Shown here piece after piece: positions 1-13,655 of a stretch of 64,000 bases of DNA; the first letter of the stretch is position 1; every line of letters begins with the position of its first letter. The stretch comes from Plotosus lineatus (taxonomy: Eukaryota > Chordata > Actinopteri > Siluriformes > Plotosidae). A program made the position numbers and the translations under genes. Location of the stretch: assembly GCA_024760905.1 (NCBI GenBank), contig CM045732.1:50204496-50268495 (forward strand), given 5' to 3'. The notes beneath the pieces are model-generated. The model had not been told where the DNA came from. It did no database searches and worked only from the letters and a program-made list of their open reading frames with translations.

Positions 1-108
1 TAGATACGTCTAAACTCAAAATTTGACTTTTTTTTTTTTTTTTTGGGGGGGGGGGGGTGTAAAATCGAAAAAATGTAAAACGGATGAACGTAAGTCAGGG
101 AGCGTCTG
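1..108. mobile_element. Terminal fragment of a TA-flanked DNA transposon
   Basis: The first 108 bases resemble the right end of the element at 4820-6767: both share a 'CAAAATTTGACTTTTTTT' stretch, then several short runs of the type CGAAAAAA.GTAAAAC, and both end in 'GTCAGGGAGCGTCTG' followed by TA. The rest of this copy lies to the left of the window. No coding capacity is seen. Confidence 0.6.
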
Positions 109-144
109 TAATTCCAATAATCACGCTGCACTATCATGTGGAGT

Positions 145-427
145 GGGGCTGGTGGCGTAGTGGTTAAGGTGCTGCGCTCATAATCGGGAGGTTGTGTGTT
201 CAAATCTCAGTGAGACCCCTAATGTGCTAAGACCCCCGGGCAAGGTCTCAACCACAAGTGTGCCTCTGTTCACACAGCAGTATAAATGGGTAGCAGTAAA
301 AATATCCTGGGAAGGTAACCTGCTATGGAGTTGAACTCCTAGTCACTTCATGCTATGGAAACCGGGGATAAGCACCGGCCCAATGAGCCACTGGCTTGGG
401 TGTACAAAGCACTTTACCTTTACCTTA
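145..427 (+). mobile_element. tRNA-derived SINE (GGTGGCGTAGTGGTTAAG family)
   Basis: The head has an A-box-like TGGCGTAGTGG and a degenerate B box (GTGTTCAAATC). It is followed by a conserved body (TGCCTCTGTTCAC, AGTATAAATGGGTA, GGTAACCTGC) and a tail of CTTTACC units. A second copy with the same head, body and tail lies at 60762-61013, which shows this is a dispersed family. It sits in a jmjd1c intron. Confidence 0.75.
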
Positions 428-792
428 CTATCATGGTGAGCATGCATTTTGTTGCTGCTACAAGATTGGCTGATTGCATAACTGCATGCATATGTCAGTG
501 TTACAGTGTTCCTAATAAAGTAGATAGCGTTTGTGTATGCATGAGTGAGTATTCTACTGTTATTGTCTACTATACTGTAGAATGTTGTATGTATTATATA
601 TTTGATGAGTGTAAATATTTTGTGGTTGTTGCTTTAACACCATTTACACTTTGAAATAGAACTAGCAGTTAATAACCTAGATTATTTTAGTTATGCATAC
701 AGGGTTAAATACAGTATATAGATGATCTGCTGCCGAAGTTTGGCTGAAACTAACTCTTAATTTCATTTCTACACTCAGATAAGATTATTCTT

Positions 793-822
793 ATTGTTGT
801 TGTTGTTGTTGTTGTTGTTGTT
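793..822. repeat. (TTG)n microsatellite
   Basis: About ten perfect TTG units in a jmjd1c intron. Apart from this and the SINE, the stretch 428-1156 shows nothing I can name. Confidence 0.9.
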
Positions 823-1156
823 ATGATTGTTGTTTAATTAGGGATTTTAGCTGATTTTAATAGAAACATTACAGGTTGTTAAATCCAGTCCAGTGTGTCT
901 TCAAATCATCATCTAGTTCTATCATTGTCTGTAAACAGCTCCCGAGAGCCTGTCCAAAATTGCTTTGATAATAAATGTTGGCCGCCTCGTTCCTATTCAG
1001 CATCACTCTGCCACAAAGTGCAAAATTCAACAGCATCAGCACTCTCTGGGTTTTCTGTAGTTGTTCATCAAGCCATAAAGGGACCTTTTATTACCATCAA
1101 GTATATCATTTCCTAATCATGTTATCTGCTACCTCTGCCTTTCTCTCCTGCCACAG

Positions 1157-4100
1157 ACTGTCATACAGCAAGAACGGTGTCGTGCGTGTGGACGGCTTCT
1201 CTGTTGTAGAGGACACTGATGAGGAAGCAGTACAGGTGTGGGTTGCAGGCTTTGAGGATGAAGAGGAAGACAAGCAAAGGGAGATGGAGCTGGACACAGC
1301 CAAATATATTCTCACACTCGTAGGAGACAAGTTTTGCCAGCTTTTCAAGACAGAAAAAAATGCAGTGACATGGGTTAAGAAAGACAGTGAGTGTTTCTGT
1401 GTGCATATGAGCGGATACATGTTGTATAATAAATGTACAATAAAGCATTAAATAAACATATAAACATGTGAACAATTGTTCAATTTCATTCAGTTCAGAA
1501 AAGCATTTCAAGTTTCCCACTCTTCTCTGTTTTGTGTTTGTTTGTGTGTGTTTAGCCCAGGTGATGTGGAAACGAGCGGTGAGAGGTGTGAGAGAGATGT
1601 GTGATGCATGTGAGTCTACTCTGTTTAATATGCATTGGGCCTGTCACAAATGTGGCTTTGTGGTGTGCATGGACTGCTACAAAGCCCGCGAGAGGAAGAA
1701 TGCCAAAGGTTAGAAATATTTATTTGAAAGTGTGTGTCATCTTCTTTGCAAACACACCTGTGTACATTTAATATTCTTGTGATCTCAGACAAAGAGCTGT
1801 ATGCCTGGGTTCGGTGTGTGAAAAACCAGCCCCATGACCTGAAGAACCTAATGCCTACTCAAATCATCCCAGAGAGAGGTGAGTGATGTATCTATCTGGC
1901 ACATTTCTTTGTTTTTTTTTTTGTTTGTTTGCTGTTTGTTTGTTTGTTTTTTATATACAGTACTATGTAAATGTTTCAGCACTCTTTTTTTAATATAAAC
2001 TTTGTTATACTCACTCACTCAGTCAGCTGAATCGCTTAATCCTATTATGGTTATGAGGAGGCTTGACCGTTGCAGGGCAACGCACACAACCATTCACACT
2101 CACACCTACAGGCAGTTTATAACAACTAATCCTATTGTGCATGTTTTTGTACAGTGGGAAGAAACTGGAGTACAGTGGTACCTCGACTTATGAGTGTTCC
2201 GAATAACAAATTTTCCATGATACGAGCTTCGATCCCACCAAAACTCTGCCCCAACCAACGAGCAAATTTTCTACTTACAAGCTTTTCTGGGGAAATGGCT
2301 TTTCTGGGTTGATTAGCCTTGTATTATTTCCACGTGTATTCCTCTGTGCTCTGAGAACGTCTTGTGCAGTGCTTCTCAATTATTTTCCGTGATGCCCCCT
2401 ATAGGATGAAAAAAAAAACATTTTCCACCCTCCAGCACCCCACGCATGACTGTTAATAGTGTTCTGCACTTCATATCGTTTGCTTGTTGCTTTTTCCCTA
2501 CACCATAGAAAACAGTGAGAGTGCCACTGCCAAGCTTTATAAGTGTGATTGCGCATCCTCTACACTAGATGGCAGTGGTGCTCTCACTGCTATCCTCACT
2601 GGATGGCAGTGAGAGTGCCACTGCCATTTAGTGTAGAGGATGCGCAATCACATTTATAAAGCTGGTCCACCAGTTTATTGATTTATTGTTTATTCTTGTT
2701 TTATTATTTATTGTTAATTATAGTATTATTGTTACTCTACATGTGTTATTATTGTAGTAATATTTATTGTTAGATGTTTATCTTAAATATATTACATCAA
2801 AACTACATCTTTGTGTCAGGTTATATGAGTTTGGGAGGAGGTTGGAACGGGATTAATTGGTTTCTATTGTTTCCGATGGGAATTTTTGTTTCATCTAACA
2901 AGCATTTCCACTTACGAGCTCGCCCTCAGAACGGATTAATTTTGTAAGTAGAGGTACCACTGTACTTGGATTAAAGCACTTGGAGAACATAGAAAACTCC
3001 AAGCAGAAACGCCTGATTCAGGGAATCGAAGCACGAACCATCTTGCAATCTCCACAAAGAAGTCTTGAGCCCAGGACACCTTTCTGGAAGGTGTACATGC
3101 TAATCACTGAACCACCATGCCGCTTTCATGCCAGTGTCATTTTTTTCGTTTCTGATGAATAGCATGTCAGTAAAGACGGCAGTATATAACACAAAATAAC
3201 CACTTCTCAAATAAAAATATAATAAATGCTGCTGGATTTTGTTGCATAAATAAGAAGCAAGTCAAAACCATGTGAAGATCTGTACCTGTATCTGCATGAT
3301 GCTCCATAAAATGTGGAATTATCCATTCATTCATTTTCTGTAACCTCTTAATCCTAATTAGGCTCACGGGGAGGCTGGCGCCCATCCCAGCCGACTCAGG
3401 GCGAGGGCAGAGTACACCCTAGACAGCTCACCAGGCCATCACAGCGCGGCAACATGCTGACGGCTATGCAGCTACTCTTTTGTCGAAAGTCAGCAATGGT
3501 TCTTTTACATGAACCTCACACCATAGGCAGTGAGAGACATGGCTGGCCGTTGATAACCCAGTTGGCTGCACTTGGGGGAACAGTGGCAACCTGTGGAGAG
3601 TGGAGCTTGAACTCCCAACCTTAGCATCAATGATCCAGCACCTTTACCACCAGGCCACCTGCCCAATATGTGGGATTAAATTCCTTATAAAACTACACAC
3701 ACTATCGATGAGACTTAAAGCAAAGGCCCATCGCACCTAATTTTGTCTTTGTTTCATTTATTACTATTTCCTGCCCTTTATAGTGTTTCATTAATGGAGA
3801 ATCTTTCAAAAACAAATTATAATTCTAATATTTTGAAGGTATCATTGTTCTACAGCATTTCTTTACCTGTGGCCCAAGACTTTTGCATAGCACTGTAGCT
3901 TGGCTTATAATTCTTTTTATCATTCATATTGATTAGATGTCAGCCTGATATTGAAATTGTTCTGTATGACTTACAGTCTTAGCAGATCTGCAGAATGCCA
4001 TGCACTCTATAAGGAGAGAATATGGCATCCCTTCTCAATGCTCTTGTTTTGGCAGCAGTGCCTTCCTCTCCAGGTCCACCATCACCAATGGTCTCTTACA

Positions 4101-4434
4101 GGTGAACTCTCTAGTACATATTTTTATTATTCTTGACTCATTTTGTGTATGGCCTTGTTTTTTTTTTTTTTACAATTCCGCCAAGTTTTCATTTTAGAAA
4201 AGCATTTTAGTACAGTATGTGCTTTATGCTGAAAAAGGATGAATTAAATGTGTTGTGATGTCAGCTTCCTGAGAGAACACGGTGTGACTTGAAAAGCCAG
4301 CAGCACAATCGGCAGAAAAACACATTCACCGCTCACAACATCTCCACAGAGAGAAGAGGTGAGTAAAAACTTGTTTATTTTCATTCTCAATAGGCATCCC
4401 AAGCCTTCAGAAGGTTGCAAAATTACCAGAGAGA

Positions 4435-4475
<41 letters not shown>

Positions 4476-6235
4476 GCAGAGCAGTTCAGAAAAGTTAGTT
4501 TGTGAATAAGAAGCTCCATATGAGCCACACCCATCTGCAGTGATTGAGCAGGAGTCTCATACATGATGTGCCCAGACGTTTCTGAAAAAGGAACCGAAAC
4601 GCGGGTGCATTTTTAAACTCTTTTCCCCTTTAATGACAACATATGACGCCCTGCATGCATTGCTATATATATGATATATGACGCCTTGTGGTAAATCTGA
4701 AATGACAACATTTGACATGCATTCTAACTTTGTAAGAACCGTGTTCTGATTGGCTAAGGGTGTGGTACAGGGGCCAGTAGGACTCGTTAATAAGGGTAGT
4801 TACTAAGGGTAATAGTATACAGACTTACGTTTTTAATTGGTTCCGGACGGCCGAACGTAAGTTGAAAGTGAAGGTAAGTTGTTACAATGACGTATGACGT
4901 GTGACATATGACGCTCATACTGTACTATACATCCATAAATACCATTACCGTATCTCATAAAACACCCCTAAATGAATTATTATAAACATAACATTGTAAA
5001 ATTATATCAAATATATCAAATAATATTAACATTAATTTCAAATAAATTAAATTCAAGCAAAATAATTTCAAATTGATACATTTTAATCAAATTCACTCAT
5101 CAAATGTCAAATACAGTATCAAATATAACCTTTAACATTCTCTATGATGCGATCTTTCTGATTGTAAATGGTTCAAATGGTCGAAGGATGGTCACATGAC
5201 ATGAAGCTGAGCCGACTCACTTTACATGAAGCTTAAAACAGCCAATCAACGCTTACAATATGTGCGGCGCTCAATACCGAAAGTAGTGCACTTGCTGAAA
5301 GTAGTTTACTTGCTTGAAACAAAGCGCGGGTTATATGGACTTCCGGTCTTTTAAGTGCGGAAGGATGTGAATCACTGATGTGAATCAGCAGAGTAGAGAG
5401 TTCTCTTTCTTGAGAAAAGAAATTTTATATAATATATATATATATTACAGTCAGCCCCCAATTTATGAAGACCCCTTTGTACGAAATTCCCGGATTATGA
5501 AAAACATTTTCTTGAGTTTCCGTCCCCGAAATACGAAACAACCCCCTCTTACGAAAAGAAATTCAAACGTGCCAATCAAAATTTCACACGACCCGCGAGT
5601 TGCTCTCTCATTGGCTGTCTCTCAACATCCTGCCCTGCTGGCCTCCTAGAGAGAGACAAAAGGAAGCTTCACGCTTTAGTTTTTAGTTTAGTTTTTTAAG
5701 TTGTTTTAATTCAGTAAATGTTGAATAAATGTGGGTGCATTTGAGCTCATCTGGAATTCCGGTCCCTCAAGGAATCAAATTAAAGTTGAGTTTGTCGAGC
5801 AGGGAATGTGCTTTGAATTCACATCTTGTGGGCGTGGCCCGCAGTGCGCACACGAGAGAGGGGGAGAGAGAGGGAGAGAGAGAGAGAGAATAACACTTTA
5901 GTTTTTAGTTTAGTATTTTAAGTTGTTTTAATTCAGTAAATGGTCAAGCAGGGAATGCGCTTCGAATTCATGTCTTGTGGGCGTGGCCCGCAGCACGCGC
6001 GCCCGCGCGTGACAGAGAGAGAGTGACAGAGAGAGAAGGAATAACGCTTTAGTTTTTAGTTTAGTTTTTTAAGTTGTTTTAATTCAGTAAATTTTTAATA
6101 AATGTGGGTGCATTTGAGCTTATCTGGCATCCCGATCCCTCAAGAAATCAAATTAAAGTTGAGTTTGTCAAGCAGGGAATGCACTTTGAATTCCACGTCT
6201 TGTGGGCGTGGCCCGCAGCGCACACGCAAGAGAAG

Positions 6236-6278
<43 letters not shown>

Positions 6279-9200
6279 GTGTGTGTGTGTGTTAATAAAA
6301 ATGTTTAATAATGGTTTAATTAATAAATATGTTCATAAAATGGTTTAATAAATAATTTTCTTTTACTTTTAACACATATTTCATACAAAATTGGTGTACT
6401 TTTATCATTTTTAAAGGGTTTATCCAGTCCAAGGACTGGAGCCTTGGAACGAATTAGGCGTTTAACATGTAAGATGCGATCCCTACTTACGAAATCCCCG
6501 CAATACGAAAACGGATTCTGGAACGGATTAATTTCGTGAATTGGGGGCCGACTGTGTATGTATGTGTATGTGTATGTATGTATATATATATAAAACTGAA
6601 CTGTGAAGAAGGGGCACGTTCAGTCTCGTTTGTAAACAATGTGATACTTGTACTACGTAGGTACGTCAAACTCAAAATTTGACTTTTTTTTTCTTTTTTG
6701 AAAAAAAAAAAAAAACCGTAAAAGCGAAAAAACGTAAAACAGATGTACGTACGTCAGGGAGCGTCTGTATGTTGTGTAGGGGGGAAGAGTAAACAACTTT
6801 ATTCTAGCTGGTAATTTCAGTAAAAGGAAATTATAATTGTATATCCTAAACTCCTGTATCCTTTCAACATTGTGCCAACTTTGTGATAGTCAGTAAAAAG
6901 CAAAGCAACTATGCTTCTTTAATATTTTTAATTGCCCCTGCATTAGAGATGGCCAGGGTCAGAGGCTGTTATGTTTTCGGTTGTCCGTACGTCCAGTCCA
7001 TTCTTGTGAGCACGGTATCTCAAGGTTGCTTTGAGGGATTTTCTTGAATTGTCTCATAAATTCTAACAATTCGACTTAAAGATTAACTGATTCAGTGTTG
7101 AAAGTTCAAGCTTAAAGGTCAAGGTCAGTGCAGCCAGTCCCAGCCCTTACACAATATACTTTTTTTTGTATCCTAGGAAAACTGGAGTGTGATGATATGG
7201 GAACTTTGGGCAGGAAGGCAAGCAGTCCAGAGCAGGGCTCCACTTTGCGTGACCTCCTGACGTCCACTGCTGGAAAACTGCGACTTGGATCCACTGGGCC
7301 TGGAATAGCCTTTACTCCAATTTATAACAACACTGCTCAGGTGTGACACCCTGACACCGCCTCTCATTTTTGTATCCCTGTCATCTCTACATGTCATTAA
7401 TTTATTTATTTTGTATATATGTACTGGTTTAGACTGCTCAGAAAGCCCGCATGCCCAACCTCCTAGATGATATTATTGCCTCAGTAGTTGAGAAAAAAAT
7501 TCCCACCTCAAAAATGATCAAACTTGGGTTAAACCAGGATTTGATTAAAGAAGAGGAGGAAGAAGCGATAGGGCTCGAGGAGGTGAAGCCTATTCAGGTC
7601 CCATTGGCTGATCCACATACTAGTGTTCCACATGAATGGATAGGCAGCCACCGGTTGCTTTGGCTTAAAGACCACCATCACCAAGGCAACCAAAGATTAT
7701 TCAAGGAGAACTGGACACAAGAGCAGGTTTGTGTCTAATACTCATTGGAGTCATGACCTCTTAACCTCAATTACCTGTAGAGCCTTTATCGGGTTTAGTT
7801 ATAAGGTGTGGACTGATTTTGCTTTGTTCTGCAGCCAGTACTGGTCTCTGGCCTGCACAAGACTCTGAATGCCAGTCTGTGGAAGCCGGAGCACTTTAGC
7901 AGAGAGTTCTGTGCACTGCACAGTGATTTTTACAACTGCCGTGATGGGAGCATCATAAACACATGTGTCAAGGAATTCTGGGATGGATTTGAGGATGTGT
8001 CAAGTAAGTGACTTGGTAGGATATCTTGTTCAGTATTTTTATTTTTTTAGGTTCACTTGTAGATATATGTGCTGCTCGGCCAAAAAAGTCACACATGCTA
8101 ATATTTTGTTGGAACACTTTTGGCCTCGATTACAGCACATGATCACAATGGCATTGTCATTTAAGTTAATCAGAGCAAGGCTCAGCAATCTTTGGGCAAA
8201 AAAAAAAAAAATGAAATCAGCTTGATGTGCTGAATGACCAGGTTATCCTGTCAGAGGACTTTTTCTTCCCTGTTGATTTGGGTATGAAATTTGTTCTCAA
8301 ATAGTGAAAGACTGGTTCAGGGATCATGAGGAATTATTCTACTATAAATTAAATTCTGTTTTATTTGTATAGCGCTTTTTACATTTGACATTGTCGTAAA
8401 GTAGCTTTACACAGTAAAAGTAGGCATTTACAAAGTATAAAGGAATTTAAACGTTTCCACAACCCCTACACATCCCTAATGAGTGTCGTCCTTGGCAACG
8501 GTGGCATCATAGTAGATGCGAGGAAGAACCCTTGAGAGGAACCAGGCCCAAACTCGTCCTCATTTCAGTGAAACCATAAAAAGACAAACCATATATGAGA
8601 AATTCGTTACAATGAAAAATGTAGTCCGGTTGGTTGGTTATACAACTGTAAAGTCTCAAACGGGAAGAGGGTTAATATCAGCATCGGTGAAAAGTCATGT
8701 TCACAGTCTGTTCGTGCACATCTGGGTCGATTTAGATCTTCAGCAGGAAGGGGGGCTTACAAGATGAGAACTCCAGCCAGCATCAGCACACCAGGACAGA
8801 CCACAGGACTCAGAAAGTACAAGGATCAGGATCACCAGCATCTCATAAGGACAGTGTATACCTCAAAAAAAGCTCGGGGGATGGGGGTGTTGGGGTGTCA
8901 CGTATACTCATAATACTTTCATCCATTTTCTGAACCACTTAATCCTAATTAGTGTCGTGGTGAACCTGGTGCCCATCTCAGCCAACTCTGTGCGAGGTAC
9001 ACCCTGTACAGCTCACCAGTCCATCACAGGGCCAATACTTAGACAACCATTCATACTCACAGTCACACCTAGGGGAGATTTGTAAGTCAGTTAACCTACT
9101 GTGCATGTTTATAGACTGTGTGAGGAAACCGGAGTGCCCGGAGGAAACCCCACACAACACGGGGAGAACATGCAAATTCCATACTGAAATGCTGTCCCAG

Positions 9201-10578
9201 GCTAGGAATCGAACGCAGGTCTTCTTTCTATGAGACAGACGTGCTAATCGGTATACTCATAATAGTGCAATGGAAATAGAAGAATTTATTATTGCTGAAT
9301 GCAAGTAGGGACTCCGGCATGACTGGCTATGGCAGTATAACTAAATGAGAGAGAACCAGAAGCAAGGCAGACATGAGGGCACCCTGTGACGTTGGGCAAT
9401 TAGCCACCCCACTGGTGAGCATGTAGAGTGAAGGAGAGACAGCATCCCAACATCACAGTTTACCAGAACTCTCTATGCCTGAGATCCTCAGATCTTCTCC
9501 TTTTACCTAATAAACGCCTATTAACAAAATGCTCCACTAAACAAGTGTTTTTTGCCTCGGATTAAAAACAGGCTGTTTTTAAATCAAAGACGTCGAGTGG
9601 GGGAGGGGAGGTGAATCCAACTCTGGATGAAAATAGATGTCGTGATCTTGATGAAGTTTGTTGAAACAATGCTGTGATGATTTGCTGTGGTGATTGCAAA
9701 CAAGGCTAAAGGGATCACGCAAAATATTTGGGAATGGATGGCTTTTGCACAACTTGTTGTGATTGGGCTACGACATTCATTAGCTGGTTAGAACTTTAGT
9801 TAGTGATTGCTGCTGTTTTACCTTTGTTGTAGTTTATGCCTTTGGGGGTTTTTTTGTTTGTTTGTTTTTATCAGAGAGAACTAAATCTGCTAAAGGTGAC
9901 CCTGCAGTATACAGACTAAAGGACTGGCCATCAGGAGAGGAGTTCCTAGCACTCATGCCATCCAGGTCAGTGTTCATTATCATTACACTTTCCCAACTCA
10001 CCCTCTGCATGCATGTACCATTGACAGAATTTAAGTAATCATTAATTTATCTGGATACAATTAGAATATAGTACTGTAATACACAGCTTTATATGAAGCT
10101 CAAGTTACTGCTAATTATCCTACAATTGAAAATTTTTCACATTTCCAACATGAGGTCTCAGAAATTTTATATATATATAGGTCTGATTTTAACAGAATAA
10201 TGAGTGGATGTTGCATGTCATTTATGTAGACATGTTTACAAATTTACCTTCTTAGCAAATGTTGAAAAAAGGTATGATGAAGATATTCAGAAATAATAGA
10301 TAGTACATGCCTTGGATAATGAAACAATATTCCTTTGCTAGGTATGAAGATGTTATGAGGGCATTGCCAGTTCAAGAATACACTGGTCCAGATGGCAGCC
10401 TGAACCTGGCCTCTCGCCTTCCATCATTTTTCATCCGGCCAGATCTCGGTCCTCGGCTCTGCTGTGCACAAGGTATTCCACCAGTCTTCCGCCTCCTAGT
10501 CTTTGTACCAGCTCCTGAGTCTCCATTTTTTTTGTAAAATGCAGTATTGCCTTTATTATTCCTATATACTGTATGTTT

Positions 10579-10625
<47 letters not shown>

Positions 10626-10850
10626 GTGTGACAGCATGCCCAGAGCTAGACTTTGGTACTAGCAATCTGCATGTTGAAATGTCTGACACGATGAGTATTC
10701 TGGTCTACGTAGGTGTAGCCAAGGGCAACGGAGCTCTCTCCAAGTCAGGTTAGACCTTAATTGTGAATGCAACCAGGGGACATCCTGTACTCATTGTAAT
10801 TTATTTGACACGGAGGGTAAATTGTTAATATAATAGTTTTTTAACTCCAT

Positions 10851-10895
<45 letters not shown>

Positions 10896-13593
10896 GAGGT
10901 ATATATATATATACATACACACATATTGTTTTCATTGGAAACACTCCGAATCAAATATCATAAATTGTATGACAATTATTGTGTAATTCACTTTGTAACA
11001 TGTCTACTGAAAGGCTTGTGTCTGATTGGCTGGCAAGTGTGCCACATTAATACCAGGTTTCTTTCTTGTGAAGTTTTCCCTGTTGTTGATCAATGAAAAT
11101 AAACTCATGGGCTTGCACCATCATTTAATAATGATGGTCATTGTCAGAGTATATAACAATTTAAGTGTGCAATATTATCTGAATGATTTCTTCAAAAAGA
11201 ATTAAACTCTATGCTTTAAAGGATTTCCTGCTCCGTAGTGAATATCACATGTGGTAACCCTGTGTGTTTGTGTCTTTCAGGAGTTTTGAAGCTCTTAGAG
11301 AGAGAGGATTTGGATGAGAGTGCAAAGAAGAGGCTAAGAGATCCCAATGAAACTCCAGGTGCATTGTGGCACATTTATCTGAGTAAAGATCTCCATAAGC
11401 TCCAGGAATTCCTCCAAACGGTATGCTACTGTTTATTGAATCACTACAGGGATTTATAGCTTAATGGTATGCTTGCACAACGCTGATCATGATCCGGATT
11501 TGCCCAGATCATATTCCGCTGATATGTTTCAGGGAATCGGGGAACATCAGAAAACATCGGTGTACATCTAAATGGAGCAGAGGGCAATGTAGAATTTTGA
11601 AGAGTGGTGAAAATTTTGTTGGGTTTGGAGTACATCTGAGAAACTTAGGAAAAATCAGAGTAACGCTGGTACACATGAGTATACATTGGCGAACATCAGT
11701 AGTAAGTAGTACAATACAGGGATCCCTCACTTTCCGCAGTTCATTGGAAACAAGATCCCTGAATCTTTGAAGTAGGATTCCACCCCACCCTTCCCGACTG
11801 ATGTATATGCACATGTATATCTTCTTCTTTTCCTTTCGGCTGTTCCCGTCAGGGGTCGCCACAGCAAACCATCTGCCTCCGTCTCACCCTATCCATCTTC
11901 TACTCTTACTCCAACTACCTTCATATCCTCCTTCACCACATCCATAAATCTTCTCTTTGGTCTTCCTCTCGGCCTTCTGCCTGGTAGTTCCAACCTCAGC
12001 ATCCTGCTACCAATATATTCACTATCCCTCCTCTGTACATGTCCAAACCATCTCAATCTAGCCTCTCTGACTTTGTCTCCAAAATCTCTTACATGTGCTG
12101 TCCCTCTGATGTACTCATTCCTGATCCTATCCATCCTCGTTACTCCCAAAGAGAACCTCAACATTTTCATCTCTGCTACCTCCAGCTCTGCCTCCTGTCT
12201 TTTCCCCAGGGCCACTGTTTCTAAACCATACAACATCGCTGGCCTCGTCACCGTCTTGTACACTTTTCCTTTCATTCTTTCCGATACCTTCCTATCACAC
12301 CGGATACTTTTCTCCAACCATTCCAACCTGCCTGCACACGCTTCTTCATCTCTTTTCCACACTCTCCATTGCTCTGGATTGTTGAGCCTAAGTACTTAAA
12401 ATCCTCCACCTTCTTTATCTCTGCTCCCTGTAACCTCACCGTTCCTATTGGGTCCTTGTCATTCACACATATGTATTTTGTTTTACTGAGGCTAACCTTC
12501 ATTCCCCTCCTTTCCAGGGCATACTTCCACCTCTCTAGATTTTCCTGCACTTGTTCTCTGCTCTCACTACAGATCACAATGTCATCTGCTAGCATCATAG
12601 TCCATTGAAATTCTTGTCTAACCTCATCTGTCAGCCTGTCCATCACCATAGCAAACAAGAAGGGGCTGAGAGCTGACCCTTGATGCAGTCCCACCTCCAC
12701 CTCGAACTCTTCTGTCACACCGACAGCGCACCTCACCACTGTCTTCCATCTCTCATACATGTCCTGCACCACTCTAACATACTTCTCTGCCACTCCAGAC
12801 TTCCTCATTCAATACCACAGTTCCTCTCTCGGCACCCTGTCATATGCTTTCTCCAGATCCACAAAGGCACAATGCAGCTCCTTCTGACCTTCTCTGTACA
12901 TCTCTACTAACATCTATCAACAAATACATATTAAATGCTATAAATGCTTATAATAACAATTAAACATTCAAAAATAATGCATAAGACGTATATAAAATAT
13001 AAATACACACACATACAGATGCGTGCACACACTCAGGTGCGCATCTCACAATAATGTAACTAGTTTTGATGAGAGGTTTTGGGTTGGTTTCTGTTTTGTG
13101 TTTGTTTGGGGTTTTTTTTTTTTTTTTTGCCTAATTGGCCTTGTTTTGCTGCATTTTTTTAACCTTTTCCCCTATTCTTACTTAATTTCCTTACTTTTTT
13201 AATTCGATTAATATTAAAAAAAAAAAAAAAACACGATGCACTGAAGCCACATGAATTGAAGCATTAAGTAGCAAGGGATACCTGTATTGGTATAAAATTT
13301 GGGGGAAATGGAAGTTCTGTTGGGAGAACATCAGTACAGATCGGATGAAACATCAGAATAAAATCAGTACACAATGGAGCACATCAGAGCATATCAGAAC
13401 AAAATGAGTGAAAACATCAGACTAACTTCAAAACAGCATTGAAATATGTTTAGGTCAAATCAAGGTTGTGATAGAGCACACCTTAACCTCAAACATTTTG
13501 CTCATCTTGATACTGTGTGTTATATATTAATATAATCTTATATTATACACCATTACATCTAGTATTGTTTATTACCACTGACTTATTGCTTGC

Positions 13594-13655
<62 letters not shown>

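Larger units (their letters stand above)
4820..6767. mobile_element. Long TA-flanked DNA element carrying a nested element
   Basis: Starts CAGACTTACG after TA at 4818-4819 and ends GGAGCGTCTG before TA at 6768-6769. The right end matches bases 1-108; the left end matches it only weakly, so the outer boundary is less certain than the inner one. Positions 5195-5350 (ACTTTACATGAAGCTTAAAA...GAAAGTAG...ACTTGCTTGAAACAAAGCG) recur in diverged form at 21935-22060. No transposase is seen. Confidence 0.55.

Noticed and set aside
355..654. 99-codon frame starting METGDKHRP
   Set aside because: It starts in the tail of a SINE and continues into low-complexity intron sequence with many Cys and Tyr; no domain is seen.
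1561..1713. Alternative acceptor GCCCAG before the jmjd1c zinc-finger exon
   Set aside because: Splicing at 1561 breaks the frame; the acceptor at 1555 keeps phase with the zinc finger.
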